A stretch of DNA of 64,000 nucleotides from an uncultured Methanomassiliicoccus sp. (GTDB taxonomy: Archaea > Thermoplasmatota > Thermoplasmata > Methanomassiliicoccales > Methanomassiliicoccaceae). The stretch spans positions 62,001 to 126,000 of the forward strand of contig CAJKXZ010000001.1 of assembly GCA_905203995.1 (NCBI GenBank), read 5' to 3'. Positions 8,472 through 17,703 of this stretch are shown one piece after another. A model generated the notes under the pieces. It did no database searches. It saw only the letters and a program-made list of their open reading frames with translations, and had not been told where the DNA came from. Numbering within the stretch: the stretch's first letter is position 1; every line of letters starts with the position of its first letter. A program made the position numbers and the translations under genes.

Positions 8472-10055
8472 TCAGCTATATCTTTTGCGGAATCGTAAGA
8501 ATTCTCTCCAGAAGACGGGACTGAGGATGACGAAGACGGAAATAAATTCGAGACGACCAGCCCACATGGCAAAGGTCAGTACTAGTTTTGCCAGATCTGG
8601 TAAACCGCCGAAGGAGGAGGAAACACTGCCTAAACCTACTCCTGCATTAGATACGGACGCAATGGTGGCATCAATCGCCCCCATAGTGTCGACACCTAGT
8701 AACATCAAAAGGAAGATGCAAACAAGGGCTGTTCCAAAATAACAAACCAAGAGAGCCATCAAGGAAGTGACTGTTTTTTCTTCGATTGTTTTTTCATTGA
8801 TTTTGATCGGAACTACGGCCTTAGGGTGAATAGTCCGGTAGAGTGTAGCGGAAATAAATTTCTGTAGAATAACAAATCTGACAACCTTGATACCACCAGA
8901 TGTTGAACCGGAGGAGGCACCAATGATCATCACGACCATCAGAATCATCGCCACAATGCTGCCGACTCCTGCTAGGTTGACGGTAGTATAGCCAGTAGTG
9001 GTCATGCAGGAGACGATGTGGAATACTGAGGCAGTCACTTGCTCAAAGACGCTCATCCCCAGCAGTTCAGGACTGAGGAAGATGAAGAGTAAGGCGCTGG
9101 CAAGGATGACAATGAGTACATAAGCGCGGAATTCTGAGTTTTTAGTAAAGACTTTCAACCCGCCTTTTTTGAGTGCCCGGAACTGCAAGAAGAAGTTGGT
9201 ACCACCCAGAAACATGAAAATGATGACAATCCACTGCACAACACTGCTGTTGAAATGCGCGATGCTGTCGGAATAGGGTGTAAAGCCGCCTGTGGACAAG
9301 GAAGTAAAGGCAAGGTTGATGGAATCATAAACTCCTACTCCTGCAATAATCAGCAGAATGAACATCAAGAGTGTGAGAGAGATGTAGATGTAGTGGAATT
9401 TTCGTGATTCCTCCTGCATTCTCTGTGTGATATTCTGGGTATCAGTGCCGGCTAATTCCAAGGTAACTAAGCTCCGTCCTGTTGCTCCCAACATGGGGAG
9501 GATAGTTACGAAAATCATAATGATTCCTGCTCCGCCTAACCACTGGGTCATACTTCTCCACAGGAGCAGACTTTTTGACCACTCTTCAATGGGGGCTACG
9601 GTGCCGCCGCCCATGATTGTCGAACCAGTAGTCGTAAAGCCGCTCATCGTTTCAAAAATAGCATCAATGCCACTCATGCCGGAGAGGATGAAAGGCACCG
9701 AACCGACTAGCGTAATTAATACCCAAGAAGTAGTAATTACAAACAAAGTCTCCGTTGAGCGGGTATGTTCTGCCGCTTTAAAGCGGAGCAGCAGCGGGAT
9801 GGATAAGATTATGCAAATGCTGATAGAGATAATCCATGGCCGGTGTGACTCATGGTAGATGTAGGAAGCAATGAGCGGAATAATCATCGCTAACGCGATG
9901 TAGAAAATCAGAGTCCCGAAAAGATACAAAACCGTATTCTCTCGGCGTGAGAGTTTTTTGGAGATCTCATAACGATCAACCCCGTGACGCTTTAAAAATG
10001 ATTTTTTCTTGACGTGCGTCACTGGGGGGTTTCGTAACGGCGGGCTGGGTTCCAT
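8472..10055 (-). CDS. trkH: Potassium uptake channel subunit TrkH/KtrB family
   Basis: A 527-residue membrane protein that forms the K+ pathway of a Trk/Ktr system. Four pore loops with their selectivity glycine are visible in order: TTTGSTI, STGGFTPY, TTTGYTT and NAGVGLG, each between hydrophobic segments. The N-terminal 40 residues are basic and cytoplasmic. It begins 10 bases after the trkA stop, on the same strand, so channel and regulator are made together. A purine-rich TAAGAGG precedes the ATG. Confidence 0.95.
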   Translation of the reverse strand: MEPSPPLRNPPVTHVKKKSFLKRHGVDRYEISKKLSRRENTVLYLFGTLIFYIALAMIIPLIASYIYHESHRPWIISISICIILSIPLLLRFKAAEHTRSTETLFVITTSWVLITLVGSVPFILSGMSGIDAIFETMSGFTTTGSTIMGGGTVAPIEEWSKSLLLWRSMTQWLGGAGIIMIFVTILPMLGATGRSLVTLELAGTDTQNITQRMQEESRKFHYIYISLTLLMFILLIIAGVGVYDSINLAFTSLSTGGFTPYSDSIAHFNSSVVQWIVIIFMFLGGTNFFLQFRALKKGGLKVFTKNSEFRAYVLIVILASALLFIFLSPELLGMSVFEQVTASVFHIVSCMTTTGYTTVNLAGVGSIVAMILMVVMIIGASSGSTSGGIKVVRFVILQKFISATLYRTIHPKAVVPIKINEKTIEEKTVTSLMALLVCYFGTALVCIFLLMLLGVDTMGAIDATIASVSNAGVGLGSVSSSFGGLPDLAKLVLTFAMWAGRLEFISVFVILSPVFWREFLRFRKRYS

Positions 10056-10065
10056 AGATTGCCTC

Positions 10066-11427
10066 TTAAGGAGTTATGGGGATCGTTGTTCCAAACAGCT
10101 TTTCCAGCGCATGAATATCCATCTTATCGGCATAGATCAGCAGGGTATCGCCTTCTTTGATCACGGCTTCCGGTCCGGGAATGATAATATCTGTTCCGGT
10201 GATAATCAGCGCGACATTAGTCCTTTCCGGGAAGTTGGCTTCCATCAGTGTCTTATCCTTTATACGGCAACGGGGACCAACGGTCAAGCCAATAAACTCT
10301 TCGGTCGTACTTTCCATGGTCATTAACACTTCATATTCGGGGACAGTCTGACGAATGGCTTCGTTAGCAACAACCCCGTAGTAACCAATGGCGGCATCAA
10401 CGCCGGCCATTCGGAAAATGTCATGGTAGTCACCTTTGGTGTAGACAGCTTCGGTTTTACCGACTCCCAGATGTTTTCCAACCAGACAGGACAATAAATT
10501 ACCATCTTCGCTGTTGGTCGTGCAGATCAAAACATCAGTATTTTTTGCATCCTGGCTTCTCAAAACCAAAGGATCAGTACCATTATCATTGATAATGATC
10601 GCATCGTCGAACATTTTGGAGAGTTCTTGGCAGCGCGCTTCATCCTTCTCGATGAGTCTTACGCTTACTTTTTCTTCGGAGAGCATCTCTAATAGATACT
10701 CAGCCAGAATGCTGCCGCCGATCATTAAAATGTCACGGTGTTTTTTGTGGGGACTAAGAAAACGATCAAATTCTCGTAAAGATTCACGGTCGCCAATCAC
10801 GACAGCTTCATCACCAACAATGAAGTAGTCATCATCATCGGGCACAATGCTTTCCATCCCTTTTTGGCTGGTCCGGTGAATCATAATAATTTTACATTTT
10901 TTGGGCAGGGGCAGATGCTTCAAAGCGATGCCCTGAATGCCGTGACGATTATCCGGACCTACGCGGAATTTTGCCAGGCACAGCCCGACCGCTTCAATCT
11001 CTTCAAAATCAATGGCATTGTCCATCATCGCGATTTCTTTCATTTTGGAAGCCACGATGTATTCGGGAGAAATGATGCAGTCGACACTTAGATAATTCTC
11101 TAATTGGTCACCAAAGGTGTAATCACGGTCCCTCATACGGGCCAAAGTGGTTACCGCCGGTTGCAAGCGCTTAGCGGTCATGCAGGCGAAAATATTGGCC
11201 TCATCACTCTCGGTTACCGCCATGAGCAAGTCCGTCTTCTCATTCAAAAGTTGATTAAGAATTCGTGGACTGGCACCGTTGGCATTGATCCCTCCTACAT
11301 TTAAGGAGTTGATAATATAGTCAAATTTCTTCTTGTCTCTTTCAACCACAGTTACTGAATGCTGTTTGGAAAGAATCTGTGCCAAGAGGTAGCCGACGTT
11401 ACCTGCGCCTATGATGACTATGTTCAT
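10066..11427 (-). CDS. trkA: Trk system NAD-binding regulator TrkA
   Basis: A 453-residue peripheral protein that gates TrkH in response to nucleotides. It is a tandem of two RCK units. The first Rossmann motif is IIGAGNVGYLLAQIL (residues 4-18) with the acidic VVERD end of strand 2; the second starts near residue 236 as MIGGSILAEYLLEML with RLIEKDEARC. A TrkA-C domain follows each. It is the first gene of the trkA-trkH unit, and AGGAAC precedes its ATG. Confidence 0.95.
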   Translation of the reverse strand: MNIVIIGAGNVGYLLAQILSKQHSVTVVERDKKKFDYIINSLNVGGINANGASPRILNQLLNEKTDLLMAVTESDEANIFACMTAKRLQPAVTTLARMRDRDYTFGDQLENYLSVDCIISPEYIVASKMKEIAMMDNAIDFEEIEAVGLCLAKFRVGPDNRHGIQGIALKHLPLPKKCKIIMIHRTSQKGMESIVPDDDDYFIVGDEAVVIGDRESLREFDRFLSPHKKHRDILMIGGSILAEYLLEMLSEEKVSVRLIEKDEARCQELSKMFDDAIIINDNGTDPLVLRSQDAKNTDVLICTTNSEDGNLLSCLVGKHLGVGKTEAVYTKGDYHDIFRMAGVDAAIGYYGVVANEAIRQTVPEYEVLMTMESTTEEFIGLTVGPRCRIKDKTLMEANFPERTNVALIITGTDIIIPGPEAVIKEGDTLLIYADKMDIHALEKLFGTTIPITP

Positions 11428-11482
11428 AGTATGTTCCTACCCACGCTTTCAGCAGGACAGTACTTGTAAGATAATAAAAGGA

Positions 11483-11502
11483 TATCCCTCCAAAGAGGGA
11501 TA
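11483..11502 (-). terminator. Hairpin terminator after fasciclin gene
   Basis: A perfect 8-bp stem (TATCCCTC / GAGGGATA) with a CAAA loop lies 17 bases beyond the fasciclin stop. On the minus strand it is followed by TCCTTTTATT, so it probably ends that transcript. Confidence 0.55.
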
Positions 11503-11518
11503 GTTACTTATTTTTTGG

Positions 11519-12118
11519 TCACTTGTTTTTGTTATTCATTGAACCTTGGATTTTCTCCTTCATCTCCTCTTTCACTTCTTGCATCTTTTGACTGCCAGAT
11601 GACATGGCCTTATCCATCTTTCCTTCATGAGGGACCATTTTAATGTCGCCGCCGTGGGGAATATTGCTGTTATGCTCATTTTCTACAACCTGTGGCAGTA
11701 ACACATGATCAATAACCTGTACCAGACCGTTACGGCATTCAACATCGGCTTCAACGACCGCGGCGTCGCCAATCTTAAAACCGTTGCAAGTTTCAAAGTT
11801 AAGGACTTCTCCATCTAAGGCCATGGCATTTTTGGAGTGAATGGCATCTGCCGAGCCAATCTGGTCCGCAACAATATGGTGTTTAACCACTTCCGCTATG
11901 CGCGATTTATCCATCATCAGCGTATCCATCAGACCCGGCGGCATGTTGAGAAAAGCGTTGTCAGTCGGTGCAAAGAGGGTAAAGGGTCCGCTGCTGTTCA
12001 ATTCTTCTTCCAGACCACTTATGCGCACGGCATCAAGGAGTTTAGTGAAGTTTTCTCTTTTTTCTAAAGTTTTTAAAATTTTAGGCTCCATGCTCAGCAT
12101 GTGATGTTTGCGTTCCAT
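11519..12118 (-). CDS. Fasciclin (FAS1) domain protein
   Basis: A 199-residue protein with one FAS1 domain: the H1-type box SGPFTLFAPTDNAF around residues 43-56, then VVKHHIVADQI and the C-terminal VECRNGLVQVIDHVLLP. FAS1 domains usually sit in secreted adhesion proteins, but no signal peptide or membrane segment is visible here. The C-terminal 50 residues are charged and rich in Lys, Met and Glu. Alternative starts at 12100 and 12091 would remove a short basic head without changing the domain. It is divergent from the TetR-type gene. Function in this cell is not known. Confidence 0.85.
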   Translation of the reverse strand: MERKHHMLSMEPKILKTLEKRENFTKLLDAVRISGLEEELNSSGPFTLFAPTDNAFLNMPPGLMDTLMMDKSRIAEVVKHHIVADQIGSADAIHSKNAMALDGEVLNFETCNGFKIGDAAVVEADVECRNGLVQVIDHVLLPQVVENEHNSNIPHGGDIKMVPHEGKMDKAMSSGSQKMQEVKEEMKEKIQGSMNNKNK

Positions 12119-12248
12119 AGAAAAGAGGCTTATTGCCCGTTATATGCAATCTCGCCCACGTTGATGCGGCATATTCCCTGCTTTCCGCATTTTTGATTGA
12201 AGGAAATTGTAATAACAACAACGGCTTTCATGGGAGTGGAGACTTGCA

Positions 12249-12845
12249 ATGCCAAATGCCGATAAAAAGAAAGTCATCATCGCTGCCGCTTCAGCCCTTT
12301 TTGCAGAAAAAGGTCTAACTAATGTAGAACTGGCCGAGATCGCCCAGAGAGCTAAGGTTCCTCTGCCGGAAGTTCTTGAACTTTATGAAATTCCGGGAGA
12401 CATCTTACAGGAAGCACTCAAAGTGGGACAGCGCAGAATGGAAGAGCTGTACCGTGAACCGGTCATGGGTAGCATGGACAGTCATCTAGCAGTAATGTTT
12501 GATGGTTTAATGGCTGCCATAAGCCCCTGGGGTCCAGAATCATATTTCAATCTCTTATATCAGGCAACAAAAGATAAAGTTCTGAAAGATGCGATGGTGA
12601 GATCTTCGCGGAGCATGGGCTTTGCCGTAAAATCCTTCTTGGCCCAGATGGTAGCCATGTCGATTGTTGAAGAAATCGCTAATGTCGAACGGGTAATCAA
12701 CAATCTGGTTAGTTCGTTTATTGAAGGTCTGGCGACTTATCTGGAAGGCAACAGCATCGAGAACATAAAGAGCAAATGGGTGGCAAATGCCGCACAGATG
12801 TTAAATGAGTCTTCCTCAACGCACGTTGAAGCGCATGTTGATTAA
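12249..12845 (+). CDS. TetR/AcrR family transcriptional regulator
   Basis: A 198-residue all-helical regulator. The N-terminal 50 residues match the TetR DNA-binding domain: KKVIIAAASALFAEKGLTNV followed by the helix-turn-helix AEIAQRAKVPLPEVLELY. The rest is a ligand-binding region with no recognisable specificity. A GGAGTGGAGAC stretch lies just before the ATG, and a TATATG box near 12142 is a likely promoter. It precedes the hsp20 gene by 50 bases and is divergent from the fasciclin gene; either could be its target, but no operator was identified. Confidence 0.85.
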   Translation: MPNADKKKVIIAAASALFAEKGLTNVELAEIAQRAKVPLPEVLELYEIPGDILQEALKVGQRRMEELYREPVMGSMDSHLAVMFDGLMAAISPWGPESYFNLLYQATKDKVLKDAMVRSSRSMGFAVKSFLAQMVAMSIVEEIANVERVINNLVSSFIEGLATYLEGNSIENIKSKWVANAAQMLNESSSTHVEAHVD

Positions 12846-12895
12846 GTAGGCAACTAATCTATACTGGCAGCTGCCAAGCTTTCTCTTGGTGAATT

Positions 12896-13342
12896 ATGAA
12901 CGAAAATGAAGAGAAAGCTTACAGAACACAAAACAATGCCTTAGATGAAGTCGGTAAAGCCATGGAAAGTTTCAAACTGGCGCTGGGTGGCATGGTGCAA
13001 TCGGCCGGTAATATGATCGCCCCCCATTTTCCCGCAGTAGATATTCGTGATTATGCCGATCATTATCTCATTGACATTGATCTTCCGGGGATTGCTAAAG
13101 AAAATGTCTCGCTGGAATGCACCGAACATGCACTTATCGTTAAAGCTTCCCGTGTCGATAATGAAGAAGTAAAAGCCGCTGGGTACATAAGGAAAGAGCG
13201 CGGAGTTTCTACCGTATATCGACGGATTGATTTAGCGGAAGATGCCGACAAAGAACATATTGATGCTCACTTAGCCAATGGTGTTTTGAGCGTTTCCATA
13301 TCTAAAAAAGAAACAGTACTCCGCAAAGTTGATTTAAAATAA
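12896..13342 (+). CDS. hsp20: Small heat-shock protein Hsp20
   Basis: A 148-residue alpha-crystallin-type chaperone, a holdase that binds unfolding proteins. The alpha-crystallin domain runs from about residue 48 (VDIRDYADHYLIDIDLPG) to 145, with the conserved AHLANGVLSVSISKK strand near the end. The C-terminal I-x-I tail used for oligomer contacts is not seen, the protein stopping at RKVDLK. GGTGA precedes the ATG by 3 bases. It follows the TetR-type gene and ends at a strong hairpin terminator. Confidence 0.93.
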   Translation: MNENEEKAYRTQNNALDEVGKAMESFKLALGGMVQSAGNMIAPHFPAVDIRDYADHYLIDIDLPGIAKENVSLECTEHALIVKASRVDNEEVKAAGYIRKERGVSTVYRRIDLAEDADKEHIDAHLANGVLSVSISKKETVLRKVDLK

Positions 13343-13344
13343 AT

Positions 13345-13364
13345 AAGCCGCGGAAGCGGCTTTT
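13345..13364 (+). terminator. Hairpin terminator between hsp20 and flavoprotein gene
   Basis: A perfect 7-bp GC-rich stem (AAGCCGC / GCGGCTT) with a GGAA loop starts 2 bases after the hsp20 stop and runs into TTTT. It sits between convergent genes and could stop transcription from both sides. Confidence 0.65.
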
Positions 13365-13369
13365 AAGTT

Positions 13370-13780
13370 TTAGGCAATTTTGTTACCGGCATTGGGACTG
13401 GCACCCTGGTCGAAGACTTCGACTGGTTCAACAACCCAAACACCATTGGCGTGCAGATGGATAGCGGCCAGATGTTCATTCATGCCGTCTACCATGGGGC
13501 CTTCAGTCTGATAATCCTTAATGGCCGCGCTGATTGAATAGGATTCTTTACCGCCGGAAACGAGTACCGACATCTTGCTGCCTTTGGCTTTCATGGCTTC
13601 TAAGTTCTTGCTTGTGGTCTTCATCAGTACTGCACCAAAGATGAGGGTATTGGGGTTGGGTGCTGAAAGACTTCCGACCTGGATGGCATGGACATCCCCG
13701 TTAGCATCAACGGTTGCTAAGATTTTGACGCTCGAAGGGTTGTTTACAAGGTTCATAACATTTTCTGGTAATGCGACCAT
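13370..13780 (-). CDS. Pyridoxamine-5'-phosphate-oxidase-fold flavin-binding protein
   Basis: A 136-residue protein with the split-barrel fold of the PNPOx-like FMN/F420-binding family. The opening VMNLVNNPSSVKILATVDANGDVHAIQVGSL is split over the first barrel strands, and ILVFG-type FGAVLMKTTSKNLEAMKAKGSKMSVLV follows, the typical flavin-contact arrangement. No reaction can be assigned. GGTGA lies 4 bases before the ATG. The gene is divergent from a Cys-rich winged-helix regulator; the 68 bases between their starts hold a symmetrical AAATATTTA that could serve as TATA box for both. Confidence 0.75.
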   Translation of the reverse strand: MVALPENVMNLVNNPSSVKILATVDANGDVHAIQVGSLSAPNPNTLIFGAVLMKTTSKNLEAMKAKGSKMSVLVSGGKESYSISAAIKDYQTEGPMVDGMNEHLAAIHLHANGVWVVEPVEVFDQGASPNAGNKIA

Positions 13781-13811
13781 ATTTTCACCTAATCTCTAAA
13801 TCGAAGAGGTA

Positions 13812-13848
13812 ATACATAAATATTTAGAATGTATATTATCCTATACAT
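13812..13848 (+). promoter_or_regulatory. Operator-like inverted repeats over the regulator's promoter
   Basis: A perfect inverted repeat, ATGTATA (13829-13835) and TATACAT (13842-13848) with 6 bases between, ends exactly at the ATG of the winged-helix gene. A third half-site, ATACAT, lies at 13812-13817. The TATA-like AAATATTTA (13818-13826) is between half-sites, about 25 bases before the ATG, which suggests a leaderless transcript. A regulator bound here would cover the transcription start, and could control both divergent genes. That the neighbouring regulator binds it is inference. Confidence 0.55.
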
Positions 13849-14589
13849 ATGACCGATGAGATACTACTGGAAATCCGTGAGCTGCGGGCAGAAATGAATA
13901 CTCTTAGTGAGAAGTTAGCCCGGCTGCGTTATTCTGACTTTAAAAATCTCTGTACGGAATACATGCGTCCGATTATTGCTGACGAAGGGAGAAAAGTTTT
14001 TGAAAATGACCGGCTGCTGACTGAGCAAAATTCAACCTGCAGCGCGAGGGCCGCCTGCACTCTTAAATTAAAGGAATTAGTAGAACTCTCGACACGGGAA
14101 TTTGAAAACGGGAATGTTGAGAAAGCCTCGGCAATTCTCAACGAGGCCAAAGAACTAGTCTGCTGCAATGCTGACAGCTGTCAGGATCAAGAGTGTTCCC
14201 GCAAGACTCTGGAAGTTTTACAGAAGATCAATTCTGTGCAAAACACCTACCTGCGGATCATCGCCAGCATGAGTACTGAGTCATTAGTGCCCGCAACCCC
14301 AGTAGTCTCTACCGAAGAAGAAGTTGAAGATTATCTGGCGCCCCTTTCTAATGCAAAGCGGATTGCCATTATGCGCAGTCTGGTAGAAAATCCACGGACG
14401 CTTTCCTATCTCTGCAAAGAATTTAATATGCCGACTGGACACATTACTTTTCACCTCAATGCGCTCAAAGACTCAGGTTATGTGATGAAGGATACCAAAA
14501 CTAAACTATATTCCTTAACCGCCCGCGGTTCAGTCGCTCTGAACGGGATCGATCTTTTAATTCAGCAGCTCAAAGGCGTTATCAGTTAA
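13849..14589 (+). CDS. ArsR-like winged-helix regulator with Cys-rich N-terminal region
   Basis: A 246-residue protein. A coiled-coil-like N-terminus (EILLEIRELRAEMNTLSEKL) is followed by a cysteine-rich middle: CSARAAC near residue 65 and CCNADSCQDQEC near 104-115. The C-terminal 80 residues are an ArsR-type winged helix (SNAKRIAIMRSLVENPRTL, then YLCKEFNMPTGHITFHLNAL). Cysteine clustering suggests metal or redox sensing. The ATG sits at the edge of an inverted repeat, so self-control is likely. It is divergent from a flavin-binding protein gene and 83 bases upstream of cdc48. The signal sensed is not known. Confidence 0.8.
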   Translation: MTDEILLEIRELRAEMNTLSEKLARLRYSDFKNLCTEYMRPIIADEGRKVFENDRLLTEQNSTCSARAACTLKLKELVELSTREFENGNVEKASAILNEAKELVCCNADSCQDQECSRKTLEVLQKINSVQNTYLRIIASMSTESLVPATPVVSTEEEVEDYLAPLSNAKRIAIMRSLVENPRTLSYLCKEFNMPTGHITFHLNALKDSGYVMKDTKTKLYSLTARGSVALNGIDLLIQQLKGVIS

Positions 14590-14672
14590 TTATTTATAGA
14601 AGAACTGCAGTATGTTATCTATACAACTACTAGTTAACTACTTCTAGATGTAAGCATCAGGAGAGTGTAATC

Positions 14673-16817
14673 ATGAAAAAAGATGACAAAGTGCTGAAGG
14701 TTGCTGAAGCGCGTTCTAAAGATGCCGGCCGCGGCATCGCTCGCATTGATTCTGCCGTAATGGATATCTTGGGCATCACCGCTGGTGATGTAATTCAAAT
14801 CGAGGGCAAAAAGCGAACAGCAGCTATAGCTTGGCCAGGACTACCTGAAGATACCAATAAAGGAATTGTCAGGATCGATGGCACTCTGCGAAGAAATGCG
14901 GATACCGGTATTGACGACCGTATCTCCGTACGTAAGATTTCTGCTAAAGAAGCTACTAAAATAACGGTAGCGCCAACCAAAGCTTTGAGGATCGTCGGCG
15001 GCGAAGAATACCTACGCCAGATTCTCAACGGCCGTGTTGTGGTTAAAGGCGATATTGTGGAAGTCAACACGCTTGAAGGCCGTATCGATTTGGTGGTAAC
15101 CAATTGCAGCCCGGTTGCTGATGCATTAATCGTCAAATCCTCCACTGAATTCGTCATCAGTGAAAAACCAGCCAGTGAGGTCCCTTCGGTTCCGCGCATT
15201 TCCTATGAGGATATCGGTGGCTTAGGTGATGAAGTTAAGAAAGTGCGGGAAATGATTGAGCTGCCGCTCCGGCACCCTGAACTTTTCGAAAGGCTGGGTA
15301 TTGAAGCGCCTAAAGGAGTACTTCTTCATGGACCGCCAGGTACAGGAAAAACCCTGCTGGCTAAAGCTGTGGCTTCCGAAACAAATGCCAACTTTATGAC
15401 CATCGGCGGGCCGGAGATTATGTCGAAGTACCATGGAGAGAGTGAAGAACATCTCCGTGAAATCTTCAAGCAGGCTCAGGAAAACGCACCAACCATCATC
15501 TTCATCGATGAAATCGATTCCATCGCCCCCAAGCGGGAAGATGTCACCGGTGAAACTGAGAGGAGAGTAGTGGCACAGCTACTGTCGCTGATGGATGGTC
15601 TCGAATCACGCGGTAAAGTAGTCGTCATTGGGGCTACCAACAGACCCAATGCGCTCGATCCGGCGCTCCGGCGTCCGGGCAGGTTCGACCGGGAAATTGA
15701 AATCGGTGTGCCTGACAAAGCCGGCCGTTTAGAGATCCTGCAGATCCATACCCGCGGAATGCCTCTGGAAGATGATGTCGATTTAGACAAATTCGCCAAT
15801 CTTTCCCATGGTTACGTCGGTGCTGATCTCTCTGCCCTGTGCAAAGAAGCAGCTATGAGATCTCTGCGGAGAATCATTCCCGATCTGAACTTGGAAGACG
15901 ATATCATCCCCATTGAGATCCTCAACAAGATTACTGTCTCGCAGGATGATTTCATGGGCGCCCTGATGGAGATGCAGCCTTCCTCCATGCGGGAAGTGCT
16001 GGTTGAGCGTCCTAATGTGCACTGGTCCGATATCGGCGGTTTAGCAGAGGCCAAACGCCAACTCCGGGAAGCAGTAGAATGGCCGCTGAAATATGGCAAG
16101 GTCTTCCGCAAAATGAATGCGGTCCCGCCTAAAGGAATCCTCATGTATGGACCGCCGGGCACGGGTAAAACAATGCTCGCCAAAGCGGTAGCTACTGAAT
16201 CAGAAGCCAACTTCATTTCCGTTAAAGGACCGGAGTTCCTCAGCAAATGGGTAGGTGAATCGGAAAAAGCGGTCAGAGAGACCTTCAGAAAGGCAAGGCA
16301 GGCCGCACCCTGTGTCATCTTCATGGATGAAATCGATTCCATCGCTACTTCACGGGGCAGCGGAGACGACTCTCATGTGACGGAGCGGGTAATCTCACAA
16401 CTGCTTACGGAACTCGACGGCCTCGAAGGTCTGCAAGACGTAGTCATCATCGCAGCTACTAACCGTCCTGATATGATCGATTCCGCGCTTCTGCGTCCCG
16501 GTCGGTTTGACCGTCTGGTAGAAATCGGTTTACCCGATCTCGAAAGCCGCAAGAGCATTCTGGCAATTCAAACGGCCAACACGCCGCTGGCCGAGGATGT
16601 CGATCTCGACATTATTGCTGAGAAAACCGAAGGCTACACCGGGGCAGACCTTTCCGCCGTGGTCAACGAAGCGATCATGGATGCGGTCCGCGAACTGGTC
16701 AAAAATGAAGAGATCTCTGATGAACGCTTAAACGAGGCCAAAGTCAGTATGTCTTCCTTCCTAGCCGCGGTAGACAAGCTCAACCCAGCAAACAGAAAAG
16801 CGGAGAGTTATCTCTGA
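14673..16817 (+). CDS. cdc48: CDC48/VCP-type AAA+ ATPase
   Basis: A 714-residue double-ring ATPase that unfolds proteins, in archaea usually for the proteasome. The N-domain occupies residues 1-180 (double-psi barrel start [19 protein letters not shown]). D1 has Walker A GPPGTGKT at about 220 and Walker [10 protein letters not shown]2 has Walker A GPPGTGKT at about 493 and Walker B VIFMDEID, each with an NRP-type sensor region and arginine fingers ([16 protein letters not shown]). CAGGAGAGTG precedes the ATG. A cyclophilin-fold protein gene and a hypothetical gene follow closely on the same strand. No proteasome gene is in the window. Confidence 0.97.
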   Translation: MKKDDKVLKVAEARSKDAGRGIARIDSAVMDILGITAGDVIQIEGKKRTAAIAWPGLPEDTNKGIVRIDGTLRRNADTGIDDRISVRKISAKEATKITVAPTKALRIVGGEEYLRQILNGRVVVKGDIVEVNTLEGRIDLVVTNCSPVADALIVKSSTEFVISEKPASEVPSVPRISYEDIGGLGDEVKKVREMIELPLRHPELFERLGIEAPKGVLLHGPPGTGKTLLAKAVASETNANFMTIGGPEIMSKYHGESEEHLREIFKQAQENAPTIIFIDEIDSIAPKREDVTGETERRVVAQLLSLMDGLESRGKVVVIGATNRPNALDPALRRPGRFDREIEIGVPDKAGRLEILQIHTRGMPLEDDVDLDKFANLSHGYVGADLSALCKEAAMRSLRRIIPDLNLEDDIIPIEILNKITVSQDDFMGALMEMQPSSMREVLVERPNVHWSDIGGLAEAKRQLREAVEWPLKYGKVFRKMNAVPPKGILMYGPPGTGKTMLAKAVATESEANFISVKGPEFLSKWVGESEKAVRETFRKARQAAPCVIFMDEIDSIATSRGSGDDSHVTERVISQLLTELDGLEGLQDVVIIAATNRPDMIDSALLRPGRFDRLVEIGLPDLESRKSILAIQTANTPLAEDVDLDIIAEKTEGYTGADLSAVVNEAIMDAVRELVKNEEISDERLNEAKVSMSSFLAAVDKLNPANRKAESYL

Positions 16818-16859
16818 AGGCAAAACGCTAATACACACAAGCTCGTTAGGGGCGGCATT

Positions 16860-17231
16860 ATGGGTAATAGACTCTCTTTCCTCATCGGCAACATTGAGTT
16901 TGAAGCAGAACTCAATGACTCCGATACCGCCAATGCTGTCTGGTTAGCCGCCCCTTTTACTTCTTATACTAACACCTGGGGCGGAGAAATTTATTTTGAA
17001 ATACCTGTCAAAACCAGACTAGAGAATGGTAAAAAGATTATGGAGCCAGGAGAAATCGCATACTGGCCGGAGGGGCAAGCACTATGCATCTTTTTTGGAC
17101 CAACCCCGGTAGGCAAAGGCGATCAACCCGCGGCTATTTCGGAAGTAGCCCCCATCGGCAAAGTCGACTGCCCCCTTGAATTGTTGGAAAAAGTCGGGGA
17201 TCGAACTAAAGTGTCAGTGAGGATTGCATAA
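16860..17231 (+). CDS. Cyclophilin-like fold protein (TM1367 type)
   Basis: A 123-residue protein matching the small cyclophilin-like family (DUF369/TM1367 type): WLAAPFTSYTNTWGGEIYF, then the conserved GEIAYWPEGQALCIFFGPTP. Members share the cyclophilin barrel but mostly lack shown prolyl-isomerase activity. It lies 42 bases after cdc48 and 1 base before the next gene, so it is probably in one transcript with both. A chaperone-like partner role for CDC48 is inference from this position. Confidence 0.8.
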   Translation: MGNRLSFLIGNIEFEAELNDSDTANAVWLAAPFTSYTNTWGGEIYFEIPVKTRLENGKKIMEPGEIAYWPEGQALCIFFGPTPVGKGDQPAAISEVAPIGKVDCPLELLEKVGDRTKVSVRIA

Positions 17232-17232
17232 G

Positions 17233-17703
17233 ATGGCCCTCAAAAAAGGTTACCTTCTCAACAAGGGTGATTATTACATTTATTCCGCAACCGGAAAACT
17301 CGGCGATAAAGAAGTAAACGGCATTCTGGCGGTAAAAGTGATCGCCGCTAACGACAAAGGTTTTAAGATCGCCGTGCTGCCCAAAGAAATTCCCTTTATG
17401 AATGCTGCTAAATTGGATTTTCCCTGGACTGGCAATGATCTTTCCAATCTCGGCGGCATCGTTGCGGGATGGTCCGTCGTCTTCGATGGTATCCGCATCG
17501 GCAAGGAAAAAGTACCGACGCCTTTTGGTGATAAAGAACTGGAAAAATATATGCGCATCGAAGAAAAAGAAAATGGTACGCTGAAGATTGAACAGTTTGT
17601 CGATCCGGTTAATAATTTCCCCTATGGTGCTTTATTGTCAGGAAAAAGTGGAGAGGTTTTGTTTGGGATCATTAAGACTAATATCCCTTGGATTCAGTCT
17701 TAA
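17233..17703 (+). CDS. Hypothetical protein, third gene of the cdc48 cluster
   Basis: A protein of about 156 residues that I do not recognise. It looks beta-rich (alternating hydrophobic strands such as NGILAVKVIAANDKGFKIAVL), with no signal peptide, membrane segment or cysteine motif. The ATG at 17233 is preferred over an upstream TTG at 17224, since GTGAGG (17217-17222) is well placed for it. It begins one base after the cyclophilin-fold gene. Its stop shares the bases TTAA (17700-17703) with the stop of the convergent peptidase gene. Confidence 0.65.
   Translation: MALKKGYLLNKGDYYIYSATGKLGDKEVNGILAVKVIAANDKGFKIAVLPKEIPFMNAAKLDFPWTGNDLSNLGGIVAGWSVVFDGIRIGKEKVPTPFGDKELEKYMRIEEKENGTLKIEQFVDPVNNFPYGALLSGKSGEVLFGIIKTNIPWIQS

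Noticed and set aside
9427..9858. A 143-codon plus-strand frame within trkH.
   Set aside because: It is the antisense of a well-conserved channel gene and has no family features of its own.
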